Below, one piece after another: positions 26,376 to 33,415 of a stretch of DNA of 64,000 bases (position 1 is the first letter of the stretch; every line of letters begins with the position of its first letter). Where the stretch lies: positions 4,464,001 through 4,528,000 of the forward strand of contig OZ220706.1 of NCBI GenBank assembly GCA_965116695.1, in the 5' to 3' direction. The position numbers and the translations under genes were made by a program. Under the pieces are notes generated by a model. That model was not told where the DNA came from and made no database searches. It saw only the letters and a list, made by a program, of their open reading frames with translations. Source of the stretch: JAJDTT01 sp965116695 (GTDB taxonomy: Bacteria; Acidobacteriota; UBA6911; RPQK01; JAJDTT01).

Positions 26376-26502
26376 GCCGTTCTCCCCAACGGGAGATCAA
26401 TGAACCGGTGGGACAGTACCTTTGATCGTCCGCTTCTACGACTTTTCCTATTTTTCTGGGGTTCGGAAAACAGGGAAATGAGGTTTGAGCGAGGATCGTG
26501 AC

Positions 26503-26592
26503 GTAGGGGCACCCCTTGTGGGTGCCCTCTTGCGCGCGAGGGGTTGCCGGCCAGGGGAGGGTGACCACACAAGGGTCGCCCCTACGAGGGCT
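26503..26592. repeat. Interspersed inverted-arm repeat, copy 3
   Basis: GTAGGGGCACCCCTTGTGGG and CACACAAGGGTCGCCCCTAC can fold back on each other. It has the same orientation as copy 1 and is inverted relative to copy 2. It lies between MORN gene 1 and the nitroreductase. Confidence 0.75.
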
Positions 26593-26622
26593 TCTCTCAT
26601 TCTTCTCCTCCAAGTAATTTCA

Positions 26623-26628
26623 TATACT
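26623..26628 (+). promoter_or_regulatory. -10 box for a leaderless start (nitroreductase)
   Basis: TATACT ends 7 nt before ATG 26636. No Shine-Dalgarno sequence fits between them, so the transcript would start at or next to the start codon. No clear -35 is seen. Confidence 0.5.
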
Positions 26629-26635
26629 TCGAGCC

Positions 26636-27238
26636 ATGTCCAAGAAAGCCACCCCGGATCATCCCGTTCACAGATTCATCTCGGCGCGCTGGAGTCCATA
26701 CGCCTTCTCGCGGCGGCTGATCCCGCGGGAAGACCTGCTTTCCATCTTCGAGGCGGCGCGCTGGGCCGCATCCTCATTCAATGAACAGCCTTGGCGCTAC
26801 CTCGTCGCGAGCCGCGACCGGAAGGAGGATTTCGAGAAGATCTTGAGTTGCCTGCTCGAGGGCAACCAGACCTGGGCCCGTGAGGTTCCGACGCTGGCGC
26901 TCGGGTGCATCAGGACAAGCTTCACCCACAACGGCAGGTTCAACCGCGTCGCCCAGCATGATCTGGGACTGGCTTCCGCGACCCTCACGTTCGAGGCGAC
27001 GAGCCGGGGGATCCATGTGCATCAAATGGCCGGAATTCGGCCCGACAAGGCGCGGGAGGTGTTTTCCATCCCGGAGCGGTTCGAGGCAGTAACGGCGCTG
27101 GCGCTCGGCTACCGGGCTGAAGCAGGCGCCGGAGCCCCGGAATTGCGGGCGCGAGACGAAGGTTCGCGCACCCGCCGGCCCCAGAGCGAATTCGTGTTCG
27201 GCGCCGAGTGGGGAAAGCCGGGTCTGGGATCCACATAG
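26636..27238 (+). CDS. Nitroreductase-family FMN enzyme
   Basis: A 200-residue FMN-dependent NAD(P)H oxidoreductase. Family marks are the N-terminal FISARWSPYAFSRR (FMN phosphate), AARWAASSFNEQPWRYLVA, HDLGLASATLTFEATSRGIHVHQMAGI and the late ALALGYRA. It may reduce nitro groups, quinones or flavins; the substrate cannot be inferred. The C-terminal 30 residues are polar and unlike the core. The likely leaderless start is noted under its -10 box. It lies between the two MORN paralogues but shows no overlap with them. Confidence 0.85.
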   Translation: MSKKATPDHPVHRFISARWSPYAFSRRLIPREDLLSIFEAARWAASSFNEQPWRYLVASRDRKEDFEKILSCLLEGNQTWAREVPTLALGCIRTSFTHNGRFNRVAQHDLGLASATLTFEATSRGIHVHQMAGIRPDKAREVFSIPERFEAVTALALGYRAEAGAGAPELRARDEGSRTRRPQSEFVFGAEWGKPGLGST

Positions 27239-27340
27239 AGCGCCGGGCAGCGGTTGCAGGCCATCGATTGCCCATGGGGCCCGGAACGTTTATCGTGTCG
27301 GAAATCGTCCCGCCGTCTTTCGAGAGCAAGGAGAACGTCG

Positions 27341-27754
27341 ATGAAGCTCCTGTCCCTGTCCCTTTCCATCATCCTGGTCCTGTCGTCCAGCCTCCATGCC
27401 GTCTCCGGCCAGAACGCGGTTCACCTCGTATCCATTGAGGATCTGAAAGGCGAGATCTCGGCTGAAAATGCCGACCGCGCCGGCAACATCCGAGAAGTTC
27501 TGACTCTGCTCCAGCGTCCGGAGGTTCAGCAACTTGGCCGCCATTTCGACCTGGAGAAGATCGAAGCCGCAATCCCGGCACTCGACGACGACACCCTGGC
27601 CCGGCTCGCCGATGAAAGCGCGCGGATGAACGAGCGGTTTCGGGCGGGAGATTCGGAACCACAATGCGGATGCGACTTGAAGAGAGCCATCGCCTTATGG
27701 CTCATCTTTTGGGGCGCCGTAGTGGCCATCGTCGCGATAGCTATTCTGGGGTAG
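27341..27754 (+). CDS. PA2779-like small membrane protein
   Basis: 137 residues. The start ATG has AAGGAG 7 nt upstream. It has a signal peptide or first helix (MKLLSLSLSIILVLSSSLHA), a helical soluble part (IEDLKGEISAENADRAGNIREVL, quoted in part as NADRAGNIREVLTLLQRPEV, then LDDDTLARLADE) and a C-terminal transmembrane helix (ALWLIFWGAVVAIVAIAILG). This layout matches the PA2779 family, whose usual partner is a C39-like peptidase; no such gene is nearby. The stop TAG overlaps the GTG start of the next MORN gene (TAGTG), so the two products are made together. Confidence 0.65.
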   Translation: MKLLSLSLSIILVLSSSLHAVSGQNAVHLVSIEDLKGEISAENADRAGNIREVLTLLQRPEVQQLGRHFDLEKIEAAIPALDDDTLARLADESARMNERFRAGDSEPQCGCDLKRAIALWLIFWGAVVAIVAIAILG

Positions 27755-29004
27755 TGGCAACTCTCGCCGTTTTCGTCCTGATGATCGCTGCCGGGTTCGC
27801 CGGTCCCGAGTGCCGGCTTCCCGCTTGCCCACAGCCGGCCGACATGGCGAACCTGAGCCTGCTCCGGGGTCCCTCAGGGGTCAGCCGGCAGTTGTTTTCC
27901 GTGGCCATGCCGGCAGCCGGCGGCCCGCTTCCTCCTGAGATTCTCTTGCAACCGGGCCGGTCCGGCGCGGCTTCCGGACCACCGTCCGAGGAAGTCCGGT
28001 GCAAGGGCCAACCCGAGGGCGCGTCCTGCTGGGTTGAGTTGGTCAACCAGCCGGGATGTTACGCCTGGAACAGCTACTTCGAGCCGGACGAGACCGTGAC
28101 CTGGACAGCCGAGTGCTCGGAGGGATTGGCTCAGGGCACCGGCACGCTCAAGGAGGTCTGGGACGCGGGCGGGAAGTCCCAGGAAAAAACGGGGTTCCTT
28201 GAGGGAGGCAAGGCGCAGGGCCAGTGGGTTTACCGCGACAAGGACGGGAACATCTCCGAAGGCGCCTATGAGGATGGGAATAAGCAAGGTCATTGGGTGG
28301 AGCGCCTGGCGGACGGCACGGTCCAGGAAGGCCCCTATGAGTCGGGGAAGCGTCATGGCGATTGGGTCTTGCGATTCGCTTCCGGGACTGTCATGGAAGG
28401 CCCGTTCGCGGCTGGGAAGCAGCAGGGCCGGTGGGTGTTGCGCTTTGCGTCCGGGAACGTCTCGGAAGGCTCCTATGATGCGGGGCAACGGCATGGACAT
28501 TGGGTCGAGCGATTCGTTTCCGGGACCGTCCAGAAAGGACCGTACGAGGAAGGGAAACGCCAGGGCCGGTGGGTGTTGCGCTTCACTTCCGGGACCGTGA
28601 TGGAGGGCGCATTCGCAGCGGGGAAGCGTGATGGTCATTGGGTCGAGCGCTACGGGGACGGGGGCGTGCAGGAAGGCTCGTATGAAGCCGGGAAGCGCCA
28701 CGGTCATTGGGTGGAGCGCTACCCGGACGGCAACGTCCTTGAGGGCGCTTACGAGGCGGGGAAAGAGCAGGGCCACTGGGTCTTGCGTTTGCCGGACGGG
28801 GCTGTGAAGGAAGGTCCGTACGAGGCGGGGAAACGCCACGGCCGGTGGGTCGAGCGCGACGCGGACGGTTACGTTCAGGAAGGCCCGTATGTTGAGTCGT
28901 TACGTCACGGTTGGTGGGTGATGCGCAGGAAGGGACTCGTCGTTGACAGAGCGTTCTTTACGGACGGGGAAGGCCAGTGGACATTACGCCGTGCTCCCCG
29001 ATGA
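27754..29004 (+). CDS. Secreted MORN/YwqK-type repeat protein 2
   Basis: 416 residues from GTG 27754, which shares its G with the stop of the preceding gene. A hydrophobic N-terminus (VATLAVFVLMIAAGFAG) acts as signal peptide. The head domain is a close copy of MORN protein 1 (CKGQPEGASCWVEL, QPGCYAWNSYFEPDETV), followed by about eleven 23-residue repeats (DGNVLEGAYEAGKEQGHWVL type). The two MORN proteins clearly arose by duplication. This one is coupled to the PA2779-like membrane protein, which points to a partner at the membrane. The function is unknown. Confidence 0.8.
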   Translation: MATLAVFVLMIAAGFAGPECRLPACPQPADMANLSLLRGPSGVSRQLFSVAMPAAGGPLPPEILLQPGRSGAASGPPSEEVRCKGQPEGASCWVELVNQPGCYAWNSYFEPDETVTWTAECSEGLAQGTGTLKEVWDAGGKSQEKTGFLEGGKAQGQWVYRDKDGNISEGAYEDGNKQGHWVERLADGTVQEGPYESGKRHGDWVLRFASGTVMEGPFAAGKQQGRWVLRFASGNVSEGSYDAGQRHGHWVERFVSGTVQKGPYEEGKRQGRWVLRFTSGTVMEGAFAAGKRDGHWVERYGDGGVQEGSYEAGKRHGHWVERYPDGNVLEGAYEAGKEQGHWVLRLPDGAVKEGPYEAGKRHGRWVERDADGYVQEGPYVESLRHGWWVMRRKGLVVDRAFFTDGEGQWTLRRAPR

Positions 29005-29184
29005 AAGGGCCGGATCAGAAGCATCAACCCGGCAACACCCGGAGGAAGGGGCCCCTGTCCAGCGGAATCCGTCGGCGAGGCGTCATCGGACCTTCGCCCG
29101 AAACAAACTCCAGGTTCGATCAACCTGCCATGGATCCTGGCTCACTGCCAATCTTTCCCGATTCCAACGCCGGCGCGTGCTTCG

Positions 29185-29400
29185 TCAGTCACCCCGTGCA
29201 TCGCGCGCTCGCTGCCGGGCCTGCGCCACAAGTACTCCGCCGAGCCCGAGTACTCCGCCGATCAATACGAACGCCGGCGTGTCCGCGCCCTGTTCGCCCA
29301 GCGAAGCGTTGAACGCGCCGCCGGCCAGCATGCCGATCAGCATCGCGAGCAGAGCTTTCACCATGCCGCGCTTGCTGGGATGAAATCTTCCTTTGGTCAT
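29185..29400 (-). CDS. Small two-helix membrane protein
   Basis: 71 residues: a basic start (MTKGRFHPSKRGMVKA), a hydrophobic helix with small residues (LLAMLIGMLAGGAFNASLG), a short loop and a second helix (AFVLIGGVLGLGGVLVAQARQ), ending in a basic tail. GGAG lies about 8-10 nt upstream. No family recognised. It lies between MORN gene 2 (convergent) and the acetyltransferase gene (same strand, 90 bases upstream). Confidence 0.55.
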   Translation of the reverse strand: MTKGRFHPSKRGMVKALLAMLIGMLAGGAFNASLGEQGADTPAFVLIGGVLGLGGVLVAQARQRARDARGD

Positions 29401-29490
29401 TTTTCAGTCTCCAGTCGCTCACCGGTTCCCACGGGGCCTCGACGGCCGCCGCAGACGTTGCGGGCGGCGCTTCTTGGAGGTCCGTCGACG

Positions 29491-29976
29491 TCAATCCAAT
29501 CGCCGCGCCGCAACCTGGTGCTCCCGGTCAATTACGAAATCGACTTCGTACATGTGAAACACCGCCCGGGCCATTCCCAACTGCCGGTACGCCTCCTGGG
29601 CCGTACGGTTTTCGTTCTCGACATAGAGCCGGATCCCGCACACGCTGCGGTCCTTGGCCATCTCCAGAACGTGGCCGTAAAGCGCGCGCAGAACTCCTCG
29701 GCGCCGGAATTCCGGACGCACGTAGACACTTTGAAGCCACCAGAACATGCCGTTCCGCCAGTCGCTCCATTCGTATGTCAGCCCCAGTTGGCCGGCCGGG
29801 CCGGACCCCGACTCCGCAATGAAGTAAAGGCCCAGTGCCTGGTCACGCAACATCGCGGCGACTCCCGCTCGCAGACGGCCCCTGTCCAGATCCACACCTT
29901 CGGTTTCCTGAGCCAGACACGCGTTGAATTCAACGATGGTCTCGAGGTCGGACAGTGCTGCGGGACGGATCTTCAC
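29491..29976 (-). CDS. GNAT-family N-acetyltransferase
   Basis: About 161 residues; acetyl-CoA-dependent N-acetyltransferase. Core motifs are SVYVRPEFRRRGVLRALYGHVLEMA (acetyl-CoA loop; quoted part RRRGVLRALY) and LYVENENRTAQEAYRQLGM near the end. The substrate is unknown. Two GTG codons are possible. I prefer GTG 29976 (VKIRPAALSDL) because a TATCCT box ends exactly 7 nt before it, and that start gives the normal family N-terminus; GTG 29982 adds two residues. Confidence 0.82.
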   Translation of the reverse strand: MKIRPAALSDLETIVEFNACLAQETEGVDLDRGRLRAGVAAMLRDQALGLYFIAESGSGPAGQLGLTYEWSDWRNGMFWWLQSVYVRPEFRRRGVLRALYGHVLEMAKDRSVCGIRLYVENENRTAQEAYRQLGMARAVFHMYEVDFVIDREHQVAARRLD

Positions 29977-29983
29977 AGGCACG

Positions 29984-29989
29984 AGGATA
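29984..29989 (-). promoter_or_regulatory. -10 box for a leaderless start (GNAT)
   Basis: TATCCT on the minus strand, 7 nt before GTG 29976. No -35 match is evident. Confidence 0.4.
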
Positions 29990-30045
29990 GAACACGGGAC
30001 GGTCGGCTATCCACACTCACCGCCAAACATTTCACCGGCAGGAAA

Positions 30046-30207
30046 TCAGTGGTGAGGTCGGAGAACTTTCACCAAAAACGCAGGTAGGCCCAGCCATTTC
30101 CGGGGTGTTCCCTTGAGCACTCTGTAGAAGAGGTTGAAGCCGTCGACGTCGACGTACGTACGATACACGCTAAAAAAGCAAGAGCCTCCGAAGAGGTCCT
30201 GCGCCAT
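30046..30207 (-). pseudogene. NYN-domain protein fragment
   Basis: A 53-codon minus-strand frame reads YRTYVDVDGFNLFYR, then LKGTPRKWLGL, then VKVLRPHH, and stops. This is the start of the NYN (LabA/DUF88, PIN-like nuclease) fold: the beta strand with the first acidic residue in VDVDGFNLFY and the conserved KGTPxKWL segment. The remaining 100 or more residues of the domain are absent, so this is a decayed remnant. Recognition is from family memory; a profile search would confirm it. Confidence 0.6.
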
Positions 30208-30240
30208 GCGGTCGAAACTGCAAGGGGAGTTGCCGCAAAT

Positions 30241-30693
30241 CTACGCGCACGAGCCGAAGATTTCCAGCAGCTTCTCCCGCCGGAAATCGAAGATCCGCTT
30301 GACGTCTCTCCCGACGGCCAACCGGTTCACCAAGGCGCCGCCCCAGACGGCGTAACGGACCGTGTCCTCGCAGATCGCTCCATGCTCCGAGTCGCGAAAT
30401 CGATGCTCGTGGACCCAGAGGCGGTAGGGCCCCTTGACCTGCCGGTCGACGAATCGATGGGGCGGTTCCCAGGCCGTGATTTCGCTGATCCAACGGATCG
30501 GCACGCCGCGGAGGCGCAAGCGGTACTCGATCCGGGTTCCCACCTGCATGCGGATCGGTCCGGGCGTGACCACCTGGAAGCGGAGCCAGGGAGGGGTCAG
30601 CGTCTCCAGGTTGAAAGCGTCCGAGAAGAAGGGAAAAACGTCTTTGGTCGTTTGAGCGACCTGGACTTCGCTGCTCAACTCGAAGATTCTCAT
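30241..30693 (-). CDS. SRPBCC-family ligand-binding protein
   Basis: 150 residues with the START/Bet v1-like fold. The start MRIFELSSEVQVAQTTKDVFPFFSDAFNLETLTPPWLRF (short parts: VFPFFSDAFNLETLTPPW) is the usual signature of bacterial SRPBCC proteins that bind hydrophobic ligands. It continues with VGTRIEYRLRLRGVPIRW, RQVKGPYRLWVHEHRF and a final long helix. The exact ligand is unknown; relatives lie next to carotenoid or fatty-acid genes, but no such neighbour is present here. Confidence 0.82.
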   Translation of the reverse strand: MRIFELSSEVQVAQTTKDVFPFFSDAFNLETLTPPWLRFQVVTPGPIRMQVGTRIEYRLRLRGVPIRWISEITAWEPPHRFVDRQVKGPYRLWVHEHRFRDSEHGAICEDTVRYAVWGGALVNRLAVGRDVKRIFDFRREKLLEIFGSCA

Positions 30694-30914
30694 ACGGGTC
30701 CTGCCGGTGTCTCGACCTTCCCACCAGTCGACCGACGTGATGCTTGCGGGCGCTGCCGGAACCGTGCACGTCCGCGATTAACCTTCAGTCTATCCGGTTC
30801 GGCTTTCCCCGGCCCGGGTTCCGTTTCAACGAATCCCGAAAACGGGAAGGGACGGTGAGGGCTGGCCGCCGACGCTCCCTCCTGGGTAAACTTGGCGCCG
30901 CATCGGAGGTATCG

Positions 30915-31700
30915 ATGGCGCATCTCGTTTCGGATCGTCTGGGCGAACTGCTTCAGGAACACGAACATCTCTACGGCGTTCTCTGCCGGGACGCGACCCT
31001 GACCGACGTCGAGTTGATGGCGCAGGCCGGCTACCACCTGGTCTGGCTCGACCTGGAGCACTGTCCCCAGTCCATTTCCGAGCTGATCCGGCTCACCCGG
31101 AGCATCGAGCATCTGGGAATGGTGCCCCTGGTGCGGATCCCCGAGCTGCTGCGAACCAACGTCCAGCCGTTGCTGGACGGGGGAGTCCGCATCGTGACTT
31201 TGCCGGACGTACGGACCGTGGAGCAGGCCGCGCGCCTAGTTCAACTGGGAAAGTTCCCGCCCCTGGGACAGCGGGGCGTCTCCTCCACCGGTGCCGGAAC
31301 CGGCTTTCAGCTCGGGTCCGATTTCCTGGAAACCCTGCGCCAGGCCGACCGGACGGTTCGGATGATGGTCATGTTCGAGAGCGATGAGGGCTACGGGAAC
31401 CTGGAAGAGATCGTCGGGCTCGATGGGATCGACATGGTCTCCGTGGGTCCCGGAGACTGGGCCACCGGCCTGGGCCTCAGCGGCCGGGAGGCCAAAGAGT
31501 ATCTGGCCCCCAGGATCGAGCGCATCCTGCGGGTGACCCGGGACGCGGGAAAGATTACGGTCATGTCCGCGTCCGGACCCGCCGATGCGCGTTACTATTC
31601 CGGTCTGGGCGTCCGAATTTTCATCGTGGGCGTCGACGTGGCCATGAAGCGCATGGCGCTGGTGAAGACGCTGCGCCAGTTTCGGGGCGGGGAGGTGTGA
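30915..31700 (+). CDS. HpcH/HpaI-family aldolase
   Basis: A 261-residue class II (metal-dependent) pyruvate aldolase of the HpcH/HpaI group, which cleaves or forms hydroxy-oxo acids. The start at MAHLVSDRL has GGAGG 5 nt before it. Visible blocks are YHLVWLDLEHCPQS (metal/pyruvate face), VRIPELL, LDGGVRIVTLPDV, LGQRGVSSTGAG (the GxRG loop) and MFESDEGYGNLEEI, then VGPGDWATGLGL. Its stop overlaps the next gene start (TGATG), so the aldolase and the MBL-fold protein are translationally coupled and probably act on the same pathway. Confidence 0.85.
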   Translation: MAHLVSDRLGELLQEHEHLYGVLCRDATLTDVELMAQAGYHLVWLDLEHCPQSISELIRLTRSIEHLGMVPLVRIPELLRTNVQPLLDGGVRIVTLPDVRTVEQAARLVQLGKFPPLGQRGVSSTGAGTGFQLGSDFLETLRQADRTVRMMVMFESDEGYGNLEEIVGLDGIDMVSVGPGDWATGLGLSGREAKEYLAPRIERILRVTRDAGKITVMSASGPADARYYSGLGVRIFIVGVDVAMKRMALVKTLRQFRGGEV

Positions 31701-32470
31701 TGACGGTTCGACTCGAGTTTGTTGGACATGCCTGCTTTCGTGTCTTGGAGGAGGGAAGGCCGACCCTGGTCACGGACCCGTTCTCCCTCACCATCTCCGG
31801 TAACGAGACCATCGCCGGTATCGAGGATACCGGCCTGAGCGTGGACGGCGACGTGGTGATCGTCAGCTCGCTGACCGATCCCGCCCACGACAACGTCGCT
31901 CTGGTCAACGGTGGGCCTCAAGTGATCAACGCCCTGGACGTGGCCAACGGCCGGGCGGAGGCGAATATCAACGGCCGGCCGTTGGCGGCGATTCCGGCGG
32001 GCGAGATCCCGGATCACCCCGACGGTCCCGAAGACAACGCTCTCTACTCATTCCGGGCCGGAGGCCTCTGGTTCGCCCACATGGGAGACGTGGGATACGA
32101 ACTGGGACGGGAGGAGCTGGCGCCATGGAAAGGCCGCTGCGACGTGCTGCTGGCGCTGGTGGGCGCGGGATTCACCGTCCCGCTGGACGCCTTGGACCGG
32201 ATGATCGACATCCTGCAGCCCACCTGGATCGTTCCCATGCACTACGCTCTTCCGCCTTTCGGATTCCGTGGAGTTCCCGGCGCCAACATGAGTCCGGTGG
32301 ACGTCTTTCTGAATCGGCGGCCGCGTGACCCGGTCATCCTCGCCCGCCATCACACCATCACGTTCCCGGCCCGGCGCGACCGTAACGGACGGCCCACCAT
32401 CGTGGTCCTGGAGCCGTCGGGCTACCGGGCGACGGCCGGCCTTCCCGAGTTTTGTGTGGCGCCCTATTGA
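31700..32470 (+). CDS. MBL-fold protein, UlaG-like, with altered metal motif
   Basis: 256 residues of the metallo-beta-lactamase fold. The preferred start is ATG 31700, coupled to the aldolase stop, with GGAGG upstream; GTG 31697 is possible. HACFRVLEEGRPTLVTDPF marks the UlaG-like start, and FAHMGDVGYEL and VPMHYALPPFG carry later metal-site His residues. The usual HxHxDH is replaced by SSLTDPAHDN, leaving a single His, so metal binding is likely changed or lost. The role may be lactone or ester hydrolysis linked to the aldolase product. Confidence 0.75.
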   Translation: MTVRLEFVGHACFRVLEEGRPTLVTDPFSLTISGNETIAGIEDTGLSVDGDVVIVSSLTDPAHDNVALVNGGPQVINALDVANGRAEANINGRPLAAIPAGEIPDHPDGPEDNALYSFRAGGLWFAHMGDVGYELGREELAPWKGRCDVLLALVGAGFTVPLDALDRMIDILQPTWIVPMHYALPPFGFRGVPGANMSPVDVFLNRRPRDPVILARHHTITFPARRDRNGRPTIVVLEPSGYRATAGLPEFCVAPY

Positions 32471-32505
32471 CTTCGGTAGACGCACAATTACATCAATATA
32501 ATAAC

Positions 32506-32994
32506 GTGACTGAAGTCACCACATATTATTTGGAGATGAGATCGCCGTCTTGGCTCAGGTCCGGGAAGGAGCCGGGAGGGTTGCAAGTATATGAATGTGA
32601 GATAAAGGCATATCAGCTGAATCGGTTTTTATATCAATATGTCGGCGAGGCTTGGGAGTGGACGGACAAGCTCTCCTGGTCGGATGAACAGTGGAAGACC
32701 TACGCGGAGAGCGACACTCTTCGCACCTGGCTGGCCCACTACAGAGGCTCGCCGGCCGGATACTACGAACTGCGGCAGGAAGGCGGCGACGTGGAAATCG
32801 CCTATTTCGGTCTGGCGCCCGGATTCATCGGCCGAGGCTTCGGAGGCTGCCTCCTGTCGCACGCCATCGAGTCGGCGTGGGCGTGGAAGGGAACGAGGAG
32901 GGTGTGGGTCCACACCTGCACCCTTGATCATCCCAACGCCTTGCCCAATTACAAGGCAAGAGGCATGAAGGTCTTCCGAACTGAGACTGGTTAG
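32506..32994 (+). CDS. GNAT-family N-acetyltransferase
   Basis: About 162 residues. The catalytic half shows LAHYRGSPAGYYELRQEGGDVEIAYFGL (part: AGYYELRQEGGDVEIAYFGL), the acetyl-CoA loop PGFIGRGFGGCLLSHAIESAW and the end TLDHPNALPNYKARGMKVFRTE. The start is uncertain: GTG 32506 keeps the conserved TTYYLEM, but ATG 32536, six bases after a TATTAT box, is also likely. The first 150 bases are much richer in A/T than the neighbours, which suggests recent acquisition or a promoter-dense region. The substrate is unknown. Confidence 0.78.
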   Translation: MTEVTTYYLEMRSPSWLRSGKEPGGLQVYECEIKAYQLNRFLYQYVGEAWEWTDKLSWSDEQWKTYAESDTLRTWLAHYRGSPAGYYELRQEGGDVEIAYFGLAPGFIGRGFGGCLLSHAIESAWAWKGTRRVWVHTCTLDHPNALPNYKARGMKVFRTETG

Positions 32995-33057
32995 CGGACT
33001 CTCGGGACGATAATCAGGACGGTCTCAGCAGGGTAACGGGACGATCTGCAAAACCGG

Positions 33058-33318
33058 TCACCCCTCGAACCTCTGTTCGGTTTGTTCCCGAAAGTAGGTC
33101 TGCGCCTTGTTGATCTCACTCATGATCTTGTCGTCGGGCACGTCTCCCCGAACGAAGATGAGTACTGACGCCGGATCGGAACCGTCGATATCCAGGTGCA
33201 TCGCCCACAGGTTGAAACTACACTTTCCTGTGGCAGTGCCGTAGCGGCGCTTGAACAGCAGGTCCTGATTGGCTTTTCCCCGGCGCATCAGAGCGTAGCA
33301 GAAAGGATTCTTTTGCAT
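33058..33318 (-). CDS. Small hypothetical protein
   Basis: An 86-residue ORF with coding-like composition and an AT-rich upstream region (33319-33410). The sequence mixes a basic N-terminus (MQKNPFCYALMRRGKANQD), a central NLWAMHLDIDGSDPASVLIFVRGD and a helical end (SEINKAQTYFREQTEQRF). No family recognised. It is isolated between the acetyltransferase and the dipeptidase gene. It could be an accessory or stress gene, but nothing in the sequence shows it. Confidence 0.45.
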   Translation of the reverse strand: MQKNPFCYALMRRGKANQDLLFKRRYGTATGKCSFNLWAMHLDIDGSDPASVLIFVRGDVPDDKIMSEINKAQTYFREQTEQRFEG

Positions 33319-33415
33319 CGTTCGTATTCGATTCTCTATTGATTTATGTTTTCACCTCAGACAGTTCGGATAGTTGTATAATCCTGTAATTGTCTATGTT
33401 TTTCCCGCCGGCCGG

